Below are positions 1 to 7,006 of a DNA stretch of 64,000 bases, piece after piece. Position 1 is the first letter of the stretch, and every line of letters starts with the position of its first letter. A program made the position numbers and the translations under genes. The stretch comes from Microbacterium sp. LWH11-1.2 (GTDB lineage Bacteria > Actinomycetota > Actinomycetes > Actinomycetales > Microbacteriaceae), in contig NZ_CP151636.1 of NCBI RefSeq assembly GCF_038397745.1, forward strand, positions 3,472,001 to 3,536,000, read 5' to 3'. The notes beneath the pieces were generated by a model that saw only the letters and a program-made list of their open reading frames with translations, was not told where the DNA came from and did not search any database.

Positions 1-355
1 GGTAAGCGGCCAGTCGTTCGTACATGTACTGGTCGATCTCTTCAGTGCGGTGCAGGGTGTGCAGGTGGTCCCAGAACCCGCGCAGGTCTAGCTTCAACTC
101 CCCGGCTACGGTGACGCGCCATTCCTGCAACCAGGCGCGTGTGACGTTCTGGATGTGCTCGAGCAGGTCGAGGGATTTCACGTCGAGGACGTTGCGGGTG
201 TTGACTGCTGATCCTCCCCCGTTCTGGTTGCCGTCTGGTACGACGCGTGCACGGAGCATGTCGACGAGTGGTGGGAAGTGTTGTGTTCTTTCGCCTCCAT
301 CGACGGGCACGACCATCATCCATGGGTCAATCAGTTTCGCGAGACCATCAGACAT
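1..355 (-). CDS. Phage protein, 3' part beyond left edge
   Basis: The frame is open from an ATG at 355 to the left edge and starts MSDGLAKLIDPWMM. A strong ribosome binding site (AAGGGAG) lies six bases upstream, and the start sits inside the end of the preceding gene, as is usual in this operon. At least 118 residues are visible. They are mixed charged and hydrophobic, with LEHIQNVTRAW and a tract rich in Trp, Leu and His near the cut end. I see no family motif. It is the last gene of the leftward phage operon inside the window; function unknown. Confidence 0.7.
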   Translation of the reverse strand, partial: MSDGLAKLIDPWMMVVPVDGGERTQHFPPLVDMLRARVVPDGNQNGGGSAVNTRNVLDVKSLDLLEHIQNVTRAWLQEWRVTVAGELKLDLRGFWDHLHTLHRTEEIDQYMYERLAAY

Positions 356-536
356 TCGCTTCTCCCTTGCGTGCTGCAATATCTAGGCCGTACAGGATGG
401 TCTGTCGAACCATGTCCGCGCGGCTCGGGTTCTGTAAAGCGAGAAGCCGGATGAGGCCGGGGATCGCGTTGATGTCCTGCTTTTCGAGCGCAAGATGGAT
501 CCCGCGCTCAATCTGTGCGTCAGTGAACTCAGACAT
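348..536 (-). CDS. Small phage protein, unknown function
   Basis: A 62-residue protein beginning MSEFTDAQIERGIHLAL. The ATG at 536 is preferred over one ten codons upstream because GGGAGGGG precedes it at good spacing. The start overlaps the stop of the gene to its right (529-744), which suggests translational coupling. The sequence looks mostly helical (leucine/isoleucine heptad-like spacing around IPGLIRLLALQNP) with no cysteines or known catalytic motif. Confidence 0.65.
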   Translation of the reverse strand: MSEFTDAQIERGIHLALEKQDINAIPGLIRLLALQNPSRADMVRQTILYGLDIAARKGEANV

Positions 537-744
537 TGCTCCCCTCCCGGAGAACTTCCCAGTCATCTACCCAGGACACCATCTCGCCAGAGTTCATTGG
601 ACCACCGCTCCACGATCCCTGATCCGCAAACCAACGGTTGCTTCCGTCGGCCGCCTTTCGTGCCGCGGACCATGCAAGCTCGCTGTACACGACCGCATTA
701 CCTCCGAGAGCGTCTAGCTTGTCCTGTACTTGTTGGTTGCTCAT
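529..744 (-). CDS. Small phage protein, unknown function
   Basis: 71 residues beginning MSNQQVQDKLDALGG, with a clear ribosome binding site (AAAGGAAAG) just upstream of the ATG. The C-terminal half is tryptophan-rich (SWSGG, VSWVDDW). Its stop overlaps the start of the next gene. No family recognised. Confidence 0.65.
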   Translation of the reverse strand: MSNQQVQDKLDALGGNAVVYSELAWSAARKAADGSNRWFADQGSWSGGPMNSGEMVSWVDDWEVLREGSNV

Positions 745-755
745 CGGCTTTCCTT

Positions 756-845
756 TCAGCAGAAGTCCCCGACCCCGATTGGGGCGAGGTCAATCTCTTT
801 GTCGAACATGTCGTGAGAACTGTCATACGAGAACGGTGTGCACAT
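756..845 (-). CDS. Candidate 29-residue phage mini-protein
   Basis: The ATG overlaps the stop of the neighbouring mini-gene as TGATG, and the ORF closes 12 bases before the start of the next gene. The peptide begins MCTPFSYDSSHDMFDK, is acidic and ends in Cys. Support comes only from the tight packing and overlap; no relative is recognised. Confidence 0.35.
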   Translation of the reverse strand: MCTPFSYDSSHDMFDKEIDLAPIGVGDFC

Positions 846-970
846 CAGGCGACCCCATGACATGCACACGAACAGTTGGTGTTCGGGCATCCTTTGTGTT
901 CCGTGGTTGACGGGAACGCACAGAAACCCGAACGCGTCATACGAACCTGCGACTTCGACGGCTCAGTCAT
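845..970 (-). CDS. Cysteine-rich phage mini-protein
   Basis: A 41-residue ORF starting MTEPSKSQVRMTRSG. The ATG overlaps the stop of the 89-residue gene to its right (ATGA). The C-terminal half has five cysteines and two histidines (CAFP, HKGCPN, NCSCACH), the pattern of a small zinc-binding knuckle. It fills a stretch that would otherwise be empty, and both flanking overlaps argue that it is translated. Metal binding is inferred from the pattern only. Confidence 0.5.
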   Translation of the reverse strand: MTEPSKSQVRMTRSGFCAFPSTTEHKGCPNTNCSCACHGVA

Positions 971-1236
971 CGACGCACCTGCTCCGGCTCGTGTTCCTCG
1001 TTCTCGATGCGATCGGCTTCGTCGTCAAGTGCGCCCACCCATCCGCCAAAACGCTTTTCGGCAGCCCATTCGGCGCGAACGCGCGAAGCCATGTTGCGTA
1101 GCGCGTCGGCTTGGAGGCGTCGGATCACGGGAGACGCCAAGATCGCGTCGGCAGTGCGGTGGTTCTCGTCCGGCTTCTCAAAACCGTCTTCAATGATCTG
1201 GGCTAGCTCGTCTCGGATGCTCTGCGGCTTGTTCAT
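967..1236 (-). CDS. Small phage protein, unknown function
   Basis: 89 residues beginning MNKPQSIRDELAQIIEDG. It is strongly charged and probably all-helical (RIENEEHEPEQVRR at the end). Start and stop overlap the neighbouring genes by four bases each (ATGA). It has a conserved-looking tryptophan pair (EWAAEKRFGGW). No enzyme motif is seen. Confidence 0.65.
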   Translation of the reverse strand: MNKPQSIRDELAQIIEDGFEKPDENHRTADAILASPVIRRLQADALRNMASRVRAEWAAEKRFGGWVGALDDEADRIENEEHEPEQVRR

Positions 1237-1391
1237 GTTCTCTCCGTTTCGTGTCCGTAGTCGTATGCGAGGTCGTCACGGCAACCACACCGGATGCTCA
1301 CCGCTTGGGTTGTGATGACCGCGCGACCACCAAGCACCTCACCCGTGTCGATGAGCGTGAGGTATGGCGTGTGGCTAGAAAGGTGTGTCAT
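1233..1391 (-). CDS. Small phage protein, unknown function
   Basis: 52 residues starting MTHLSSHTPYLTLIDTG. The ATG at 1391 lies inside the end of the ssb gene and is preceded by GGAAGC. The stop overlaps the next start as ATGA. A CGC motif (SIRCGCRDD) in the C-terminal half is its only distinctive feature. Confidence 0.5.
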   Translation of the reverse strand: MTHLSSHTPYLTLIDTGEVLGGRAVITTQAVSIRCGCRDDLAYDYGHETERT

Positions 1392-1797
1392 CGCCGAAGC
1401 TTCCCGGTGTCGTCCACGCATCAGACTGCGCGGGTGCCGGTGCCGACTGTGCTGACGGCTGTTCTGCGCGCGGGATGACACCCAACGTCCCAAACCGGAT
1501 CGACAATGCAGCATCCGTGGTCCCGTCCGTCTTCTGGAAAACACGCAACTCCGGCTGACCGGTTACCGTCACCAGTGTCCCCTTACGAACCGCGGCAACG
1601 ATCGCCTCAGCATCCGCCTCCCAGAACGACGCCTGCACCCACAGTGTTGCGCCGGCATCCTCCCACTGGTTCGTCTGCTTGTTGAGTCGGCGCGGGGTGT
1701 GCGGGATGGATACGTTCGTGACCGCTTTGCCCTGATGGTTCCCGAGCTCGGGATCCTTCGCCACGAAACCCTCGATGGTCGTTGTTGCCTTACTCAT
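1375..1797 (-). CDS. ssb: Single-stranded DNA-binding protein
   Basis: Phage SSB of 140 residues. It has the OB-fold pattern of bacterial SSBs (TIEGFVAKDPEL, KAVTNVSIPHTP, LWVQASFWEADAEAI, KGTLVTVTGQPELR), then a linker rich in Ala, Pro and Gln, and the acidic C-terminal tip DDTPF that recruits replication and repair partners. The ATG at 1797 (MSKATTT) fits family length better than the upstream in-frame ATG, and lies one base after the stop of the nuclease gene. It would coat single-stranded DNA during phage replication and recombination, alongside the RecE-like nuclease and resolvase-like genes in the same operon. Confidence 0.9.
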   Translation of the reverse strand: MSKATTTIEGFVAKDPELGNHQGKAVTNVSIPHTPRRLNKQTNQWEDAGATLWVQASFWEADAEAIVAAVRKGTLVTVTGQPELRVFQKTDGTTDAALSIRFGTLGVIPRAEQPSAQSAPAPAQSDAWTTPGSFGDDTPF

Positions 1798-1798
1798 G

Positions 1799-2224
1799 TC
1801 AGAGCCTTTCGTTGATGATCTGTTGGATTGCTTCGGGGCGAAATGGGTTCGGGTTGGGTGGCTGCTTGTCGGTCTCACGTTCGCCACCCAAAAGCACGGC
1901 GAAGTCTTCGAGAGTCATGGTCACGAGCTGGTCTTTCGCCTGCCCCTTGCCGTGACGCTTATGTACGACGACGGCAACCTTGGCGTCAGCGTTACCCCGC
2001 TCAACCTCCGCCTCACGCAACCACGTACCAAGATCCATGCGCGCATGATTCTTGACTTCAATGCAGATCTTCTCCCCCAGCAGGGTTCGAACACCGGCAA
2101 CATCACCACGATCCTTCGCACCCGACAACGGCATGCGCATGATCCGGTCATCCCCCAGCCGCGCCTGCAGAAACAGGACGGCCAGGGTTTCGAGGAGGGT
2201 GCCTTTCTGTCGCTGCTTACTCAT
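1799..2224 (-). CDS. Holliday-junction-resolvase-like PD-(D/E)XK nuclease
   Basis: 141 residues. The core (GAKDRGDVAGV, then KICIEVKNH about 14 residues on) matches the D...ExK active-site layout of the restriction-endonuclease fold, as in small phage and archaeal-type Holliday junction resolvases. This fits cleavage of recombination or replication intermediates. The start overlaps the stop of the upstream mini-gene (ATGA), and the stop is one base from ssb. Genes for ssb, nuclease and replisome organiser travel together in phage early modules. The fold is a motif-level call; resolvase substrate specificity is inferred. Confidence 0.65.
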   Translation of the reverse strand: MSKQRQKGTLLETLAVLFLQARLGDDRIMRMPLSGAKDRGDVAGVRTLLGEKICIEVKNHARMDLGTWLREAEVERGNADAKVAVVVHKRHGKGQAKDQLVTMTLEDFAVLLGGERETDKQPPNPNPFRPEAIQQIINERL

Positions 2225-2352
2225 GCGGTTACTTCCTCTCGAATACTTGGCACTCCTGGGCGCGACAACAACTCGCGAAGAGCTGCGGCCGCTTGCTGAG
2301 GAACGACCCCGTTACCGCACGCCTTCAACTGCTCGGCGCGCGTCAGTCCCAT
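2221..2352 (-). CDS. Orphan C-terminal motif X of a cytosine-5 methyltransferase
   Basis: 43 residues, MGLTRAEQLKACGNG onward. The segment GNGVVPQQAAAAL is characteristic of conserved motif X near the C-terminus of DNA cytosine-5 methyltransferases. Motifs I to VIII, including the PCQ catalytic loop, are absent in this frame and in the WhiB gene just upstream. The start is well supported: AAGGAG lies five bases before the ATG, which overlaps the end of whiB. It is either the surviving tail of a lost methyltransferase or a stand-alone piece supplied in trans. Confidence 0.6.
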   Translation of the reverse strand: MGLTRAEQLKACGNGVVPQQAAAALRELLSRPGVPSIREEVTA

Positions 2353-2597
2353 ACTGTCTCCTTGTTGCGTTGTTCGATGATGCGTCTCCTGGTGCGTGCT
2401 GTTACCCCACCCCAGATGCCGTCTGTGATCCGGTTGTTGATGGCGTATTCGAGGCATGAGGTTCGGGTGTCGCAGTGGTGGCAGATGGTTCGTGCGTTGG
2501 GTCCGGATACTGAGTCGCCGATTTCGGGGAAGAAGATGTCAGGGTCGGTGGTTGCGCATGCGGCGTCGTTGAACCATTCGGCGCGTTCGAACATCAT
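2343..2597 (-). CDS. WhiB-family iron-sulfur transcription factor
   Basis: 84 residues starting MMFERAEWF. It carries the four WhiB cysteines (AAC, then ICHHC, then SC five residues later) that ligate a 4Fe-4S cluster. The family turn GIWGG follows, then a basic tail (TARTRRRIIEQR) for DNA contact. WhiB proteins work with the housekeeping sigma factor and are common in actinophages, where some repress host WhiB2-dependent division genes. The start overlaps the stop of the HTH gene upstream (ATGATG). Host takeover or superinfection control is plausible but inferred. Confidence 0.88.
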   Translation of the reverse strand: MMFERAEWFNDAACATTDPDIFFPEIGDSVSGPNARTICHHCDTRTSCLEYAINNRITDGIWGGVTARTRRRIIEQRNKETVWD

Positions 2598-2911
2598 GCG
2601 GCTGCCCGTGCTTCGAGAACATGCGACCACTGTTCACGACGCAACTTGTTGGGCTGTAGTCCGAGCCCGCGTCTGATCTCTGCGACCTGCCGCGAGTTGA
2701 GCCCGAGTCGCATGGCAATGACAGCATCGGGTTCGCCGCGGTCTACGAGTTTGTGGACGCGTGCGGTGATGGTGTCGGGTGCGTGGTCGGCTTTGGTGAG
2801 TAGTTCGCGGAATGCGGTGTTGAGGATGGTGGTGATTTTGAGTCCGCGTTCTTCGGCGTACCGTGCGAGCTGGTACCACTCTCGATCCGGAATGTCGTAG
2901 GTGATCTTCAT
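2594..2911 (-). CDS. Phage HTH protein
   Basis: 105 residues beginning MKITYDIPDREWYQLARYAEE. The N-terminal half resembles a ribbon-helix-helix/arm region (GLKITTILNTAFRELL). The C-terminal half has a helix-turn-helix-like segment (DAVIAMRLGLNSRQVAEIRRGLGL), as in sigma-region-4-like or Trp-repressor-like domains. The ATG at 2911 overlaps the stop of the replication gene (ATGA). It is probably a small DNA-binding regulator of the early operon; its target is unknown. Confidence 0.6.
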   Translation of the reverse strand: MKITYDIPDREWYQLARYAEERGLKITTILNTAFRELLTKADHAPDTITARVHKLVDRGEPDAVIAMRLGLNSRQVAEIRRGLGLQPNKLRREQWSHVLEARAAA

Positions 2912-3720
2912 TCGAGTTCTTCTTTCCGTTTCAGGCATCTCACACAGGAGTTGTCTGCAGCCCACTTGTGTCCGTTGGCGCACGGGTCACGTGTCTCACG
3001 CATGAGCGCATCCCACTGGGCGTTGATGACGTTGGTGCCTGCTGTGGGTGGTTCGTCTGTCCACCGTTCACCGTTGAGCCAGACGTTGAGGGCTGGCACG
3101 TATCGCTTCTCGGTGGTGGTGGCGTACGCGGTTCCGAAGCGGATGATGTCGTCGATCAACTTTTCGACACCGCGGCTCTTCGCTGCGGTCTTGAACTTCT
3201 CGAGCGACTTCTTGCGTTCGACCTTCTTCGGCCAGTACGCCCATGCCCGTTCGAAGTCCTCATCAGACACACGCACCCTAGCCGCAGGTGAGGAAGAGTT
3301 CTTTCTTTTATCTGTCTCTGTCTCTGTCTCTATCTCTGCTTTAGGTTGGGTTACTTTTGGGTTTTGTTTTGAAACCGAGTCGGTTTCGGTTGGGTTTTTT
3401 CGCGGTCGTCCACCCCGACTCCCGTTAGCCTTGTTCGTCTCCACGCGGTGCTCACGGGCAGCCTTCGTGTCCTGGTGTTCCGCATAGTCACGGATCACAA
3501 ACTCGGCACCGTCATGGATGACAAGGGGGCGCTCCGGGTCACTCATGAGCAGCGGATCGAGCACGGCTTTGCTCCACATGCGCAACGCCATAACCTCTGG
3601 GATACGTCCGTCTAGATCCTGCATGCGGGAGTAACCGTTCATCTCAACGAACGCCCATTTTGCTTCGACGGGTAGTGGCGCGACTTTCGGGTGCATCCAG
3701 AAATCAATCGGGAACGTCAT
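2908..3720 (-). CDS. Phage replisome-organiser / replication initiation-like protein
   Basis: 270 residues. The N-terminal domain (FPIDFWMHPKVAPLPVEAKW) resembles the winged-helix region of phage replisome organisers. A Glu/Thr-rich low-complexity linker follows (encoded by a GAGACA hexamer repeat at 3313-3340). The C-terminal DnaD-like segment has FERAWAYWPKKV, LIDDIIRFG and VPALNVWLNGERW. The tail holds CANGHKW and CVRC, a possible zinc knuckle. Such proteins load host helicase at the phage origin. The ATG at 3720 is chosen for AGAAGG upstream and because the protein core begins there. Confidence 0.6.
   Translation of the reverse strand: MTFPIDFWMHPKVAPLPVEAKWAFVEMNGYSRMQDLDGRIPEVMALRMWSKAVLDPLLMSDPERPLVIHDGAEFVIRDYAEHQDTKAAREHRVETNKANGSRGGRPRKNPTETDSVSKQNPKVTQPKAEIETETETDKRKNSSSPAARVRVSDEDFERAWAYWPKKVERKKSLEKFKTAAKSRGVEKLIDDIIRFGTAYATTTEKRYVPALNVWLNGERWTDEPPTAGTNVINAQWDALMRETRDPCANGHKWAADNSCVRCLKRKEELE
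3313..3340. repeat. Hexanucleotide (CTCTGT) tandem repeat
   Basis: About four and a half copies of a TCTCTG unit on the + strand lie inside the replication gene, where they encode alternating Glu-Thr. The unit length is divisible by three, so expansion or contraction would change linker length without breaking the frame. Confidence 0.75.
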
Positions 3721-3743
3721 CCACAGCCTTCTGTCTCTTGGCA

Positions 3744-4382
3744 CTAGGCCCACCTCACTAGGGGTTGAGCGGAGAGACGTTTCGCGATTACTTCGCAATA
3801 CGCCTCGTCGAGTTCGACACCGATTGCCCTCCGCCCCATCTCCGCAGCGGCAACGAGGGTCGAACCTGATCCTGCAGACGGGTCGGCGATCACACCGCTC
3901 GTCTTCGCGATGAGATCCTGCATGAGCGGGATCGGCTTCTGGTGCGGGTGCAGCCGTCCGTTCTTCGCCATCGACTGCACGGGCGCGTAAGAGAGAACGT
4001 TCGATGTTCGTGGCCCCGCGAATCCCTTACCGATGACATAGATCTCCTGATCGGATGGCTTCCATGGAACCGATAGATCACCCATGCCGAGCGCGCCCTT
4101 CGTGTCCCAGATGAGACGCGTGTGGGTGCCCTCAGGGTGAGCGATCTTCCACGACCCGAAGACGAGGGCGGGCTTGTCGCCCCAAAGAGAAAGGACACCA
4201 TCGCGAATGCTGGTGTCCTTATCGTTGAGGATTGACGCTTTGAGCTTCGATCTTCGGGAACCCGACTGATAGTTGATCCCATACGGCGGATCAGTGATCA
4301 GCACATCTGCCGCCATCCAGGCCAGTTCCTCGAGCCCGCTTCCGTGGTAGAGAGTCACGTACTCGTCTTCGTAGTACAACAC
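3744..4382 (-). CDS. DNA methyltransferase, DPPY type (beta class)
   Basis: 212 residues. Motif IV, ITDPPYG, lies at residues 29-35, and the SAM-binding motif DPSAGSGSTLVAA near residue 168. This order is that of beta-class amino-methyltransferases (N6-adenine or N4-cytosine). LHPHQKP just before motif I is also typical of the family. No restriction enzyme is adjacent, so this is an orphan phage methylase, probably protecting phage DNA against host restriction. Recognition sequence unknown. It reads into the replication gene with a 23-base gap. Confidence 0.85.
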   Translation of the reverse strand: MLYYEDEYVTLYHGSGLEELAWMAADVLITDPPYGINYQSGSRRSKLKASILNDKDTSIRDGVLSLWGDKPALVFGSWKIAHPEGTHTRLIWDTKGALGMGDLSVPWKPSDQEIYVIGKGFAGPRTSNVLSYAPVQSMAKNGRLHPHQKPIPLMQDLIAKTSGVIADPSAGSGSTLVAAAEMGRRAIGVELDEAYCEVIAKRLSAQPLVRWA

Positions 4383-4386
4383 GTCA

Positions 4387-4563
4387 TCACGCTCCTCCTA
4401 CTAGGTATGCCTGTACGTCGGCCAAGTCCATGCGGCACATGTCCGCGATGTCTTCGGGCCATACACCGGACACGTATAACTGTTCGATGGCGAACCTGGC
4501 ACGTGTCCCGGGTGTTGCCGTGTATGAGATGAGCATCATCCGGGCAATGCTGTCGCCGGTCAT
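4387..4563 (-). CDS. Small phage HTH-like protein
   Basis: 58 residues beginning MTGDSIARMML. The ATG at 4563 overlaps the upstream stop (ATGA). The C-terminal half, VWPEDIADMCRMDLADVQAYL, reads like two helices of a helix-turn-helix, so a small DNA-binding role is possible. No family name can be assigned. Confidence 0.5.
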   Translation of the reverse strand: MTGDSIARMMLISYTATPGTRARFAIEQLYVSGVWPEDIADMCRMDLADVQAYLVGGA

Positions 4564-4982
4564 GACTCCGCACCTTTCGCCTGGGATGCAGCACGCAGAG
4601 CTGATCGGATGTTCATACGCACCCACTCGATATCGTTGCTGTACTTCGGGTCGTTGATGACCTGCTCGACGCGCTCAGCAAGTTCGGCCCAGCCTTCCTC
4701 GAATGCCCACCGGAACGGAGCTGACGATACGAGCGGGTATGCCTTCACGGCACACGTCGCGGCGAGTGTGTACCGAAGCGGCGCACTACCCACCTGCGCG
4801 TCGGACGGTTCGCCCTGCGGCTTCGGTATACCCACCGCGTCGATGGCTGCTTGTGCGCGTGTGATCCACCAGGCAAGGTCTTCCGGGTGTGCTGGCGGCC
4901 ATTCGGTGACGGGTGTGCCTGGTTCGTCGTCGGGTGCGGGTGCCTCATACATTGCCGCCGCGACACGATCAATGAGACTCAT
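4560..4982 (-). CDS. Phage protein, unknown function
   Basis: 140 residues beginning MSLIDRVAAAMYEAP. The start at 4982 overlaps the stop of the methyltransferase-like gene (ATGA). The N-terminal third is Pro/Glu-rich with tryptophans (TEWPPAHPEDLAWWITRAQ) and the rest looks helical (GWAELAERVEQVI). No recognised motif. Confidence 0.6.
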   Translation of the reverse strand: MSLIDRVAAAMYEAPAPDDEPGTPVTEWPPAHPEDLAWWITRAQAAIDAVGIPKPQGEPSDAQVGSAPLRYTLAATCAVKAYPLVSSAPFRWAFEEGWAELAERVEQVINDPKYSNDIEWVRMNIRSALRAASQAKGAES

Positions 4983-5461
4983 GACGCCGCCTTCAAGAAG
5001 GTCACCCAATGCGTCTTAGCCGTCTTGCCGCTACGGTGCCCGACGAGTGGCGCGTTAGGAGTGAGCGCGAGGATCTGTCCCACGGGGATCTGCGTCTCAT
5101 TCCACTTGAAGATCAGCACACCGTTCTCTGCAAGAACCCGGAAGCACTCTGCAAACCCAAGGGTCAGGTCATGCCGCCAGTTGAGCGGATCGAGCTTGCC
5201 GTACTTCTTTCCCATCCACGCGTTTTCCCCGACGCGCACGAGGTGGGGCGGATCGAATACAACAACCCGGAACGATTCATCTGGGAACGGAAGAGACCGG
5301 AAGTCCATCTCTACGTCGGGGTGCACGTTCAATGCGCGTCCGTCACAGAGAATGTGATCCTCGGTTCGGATGTCACCAAAGACGACGCGCGGATCTTCCT
5401 TGTCGAAGTAGAACATTCTGCTACCCGACGCGGGATCTAGTACCAACTGCTGTTCGTTCAT
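4979..5461 (-). CDS. Phage class I SAM-dependent methyltransferase-like protein
   Basis: 160 residues. LDPASGSRMFYFDKED at residues 8-23 is motif I of a class I methyltransferase, placed almost at the N-terminus. VVVFDPPHLV near residue 70 is a DPPY-like motif IV with His in place of Tyr. GVLIFKWNETQIP is the following strand. The compact size and DPPH variant are seen in small phage methylases. Substrate (DNA base or other) cannot be told. The ATG overlaps the TGA that closes the amber-interrupted frame upstream (5458-5460), implying the two were once translationally coupled. Confidence 0.65.
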   Translation of the reverse strand: MNEQQLVLDPASGSRMFYFDKEDPRVVFGDIRTEDHILCDGRALNVHPDVEMDFRSLPFPDESFRVVVFDPPHLVRVGENAWMGKKYGKLDPLNWRHDLTLGFAECFRVLAENGVLIFKWNETQIPVGQILALTPNAPLVGHRSGKTAKTHWVTFLKAAS

Positions 5462-6018
5462 GATCCGCTTCCATCTCGTTCGAGCTCGGTTCGTTTCTTG
5501 GTGATCGCATCCTTGACTGTGGCTGCAATACCCAACGTCACGGCATAAGTTTCGATCTTGTCCAACCCGGTGATGTCGGTTGCGTTGGCGATCGCTGTGA
5601 GTGCGTTCTCGATCTTCTCCTATGCGACAGGTGCAACATCAGGGAGCGGTTCGATGGTTACGGGCGTCTTCTTGCCGCGCTTGACCGTGCTTGCGATCTT
5701 CATGGTCTTGCCGATGTGCGAGAGGTGGCTTACCCGAATCCCACCGACTTCTTCAGGCCCGAACCGGACAGCGGGATCGAGCTTCAGGGTGACGCGCCGG
5801 CCTACCCAGACGTCGGACTCTTCGCCCCATGCGGCGATCAAAATCCGGACGACGGTGGGCGGTGGGCGCCACACTCGACCGCCGCCTTCAACCAGGTCGA
5901 TGTCGTACTTCTGTTCAGCCTTGCCGGGCTTCACGCCGGCGATGGTGAACGTGCGCGGCCCACCAACGAAATCGTCACCGTTCCACTGGTCTGAGCGTGG
6001 TTCTGCTGTGATCCTCAT
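5458..6018 (-). pseudogene. Phage recombination-module protein interrupted by an amber codon
   Basis: The first 132 codons (starting MRITAEPRSDQWNG) end at TAG (5620-5622). The same frame stays open for another 53 codons (EKIENALTAIANATDITG to DGSGS) and ends in a TGA that overlaps the next gene's ATG, like the other junctions here. The second part has normal coding character but no credible start. The simplest reading is one gene of 185 or 186 residues broken by a single nonsense change (CAG to TAG would suffice). It lies directly after the RecE-like nuclease gene, so a role in recombination (annealing or accessory protein) is plausible, but no family was recognised. Confidence 0.65.
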
Positions 6019-6830
6019 AGCGCCAGTTCCTCTTCGTGCTGATAGATGAGCCAGTTGGGTGGGCCGAGTAGTTCACCTTCGACCCCGGGCCACGTGGCGG
6101 TTTCAACGCATCGCTGGTAGATGTCGCGTGCTTCTTGTGCGAGTTTCCGTCCGATGTCGCGGTAGATGACGTCGAGTTCGTGAACGGCAACCTGGTATGG
6201 GCCACTGGTTTCGACTGCGATGAACTTGAACGTTTCGAGTTCGACACCGGTTTCGTATCGGTGGACGTCGCGGTACCAGGCTTCTTGAACGAAGTACCCG
6301 TATTCGATGACGTGTTTGCCGAACCCGCGTGGTGATGCGTCGGTGGTTGTCTTGAGGTCTGCCCCCGCACCGTTGCCGTAGATGTCGAACCGTGCACGCA
6401 CTGGCACGCCCTCGGGCGACGTGCTGAAAATGGATGTTTCCCGGTGCGGCTGCTCAAGGATCTTCCGTGCGTCCGCATTGTTGAGTACGGCGTCGGTGAT
6501 CTTGTTGATGACGTTGACTTCGACGGACTTCATGGGCACGAACCCGAACCCGCGTTGTTCCTCAGCCCATTCCTTTGCGGCTTTGGTAGACGCTGCGCCG
6601 TTTGATGCGAGGAGGTCTTCGGGGTAGGCGATGGCCTGCAACCCGGTGCCGAGTACTTTCGCGTGTACTGCGTGTCCGATGTCGAACGCACGGCTGGTTC
6701 TCGGGTGACTCTTCTCCCAGATGAACTTGGCCGGCGATCCCTTGAACTCGGGGAGAAGAGTGCGCGCCCCGGTGCTGGATAGCTCGGGGCGCGCATGGTA
6801 AATCTCATCCGGCATGTTGTGATCGATCAC
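6015..6830 (-). CDS. RecE/exonuclease VIII-like PD-(D/E)XK nuclease
   Basis: 271 residues. The features fit phage RecE/Cas4-like exonucleases of the PDDEXK superfamily: GHAVHAKVLG (histidine motif) near residue 52, then ARFDIYG and GADLKTTTDASP near residues 147-166 (Asp...Asp-x-Lys active site), then a Tyr/Gln helix (IEYGYFVQEAWYRDVH). It would resect double-stranded ends for annealing-type recombination, together with the SSB and resolvase-like proteins of the operon. The GTG at 6830 is chosen because it overlaps the preceding stop (GTGA); an ATG lies five codons further in. Confidence 0.75.
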   Translation of the reverse strand: MIDHNMPDEIYHARPELSSTGARTLLPEFKGSPAKFIWEKSHPRTSRAFDIGHAVHAKVLGTGLQAIAYPEDLLASNGAASTKAAKEWAEEQRGFGFVPMKSVEVNVINKITDAVLNNADARKILEQPHRETSIFSTSPEGVPVRARFDIYGNGAGADLKTTTDASPRGFGKHVIEYGYFVQEAWYRDVHRYETGVELETFKFIAVETSGPYQVAVHELDVIYRDIGRKLAQEARDIYQRCVETATWPGVEGELLGPPNWLIYQHEEELAL

Positions 6831-7003
6831 TTCTCGATCACCGCCACGATGTCGGCGGGTGAGATGTAGAGCGGCTTACTCTTCCCACTCGTCCATGTCA
6901 CCTTATTGACTTCGCCCGTCACGGATGATCGGGTGATACTGAATTCCTCAAGATCGAGCGCGATGACGGCTCCACTCTTGAGATAAATGTCGAGCTTTGT
7001 CAT
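6827..7003 (-). CDS. Small phage protein, unknown function
   Basis: 58 residues starting MTKLDIYLKSGAVIAL. It looks like an all-beta protein (LDLEEFSITR, KVTWTSG). Its stop overlaps the nuclease GTG start (GTGA), which places it firmly in the operon. No family known to me. Confidence 0.6.
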   Translation of the reverse strand: MTKLDIYLKSGAVIALDLEEFSITRSSVTGEVNKVTWTSGKSKPLYISPADIVAVIEK

Positions 7004-7006
7004 GGC

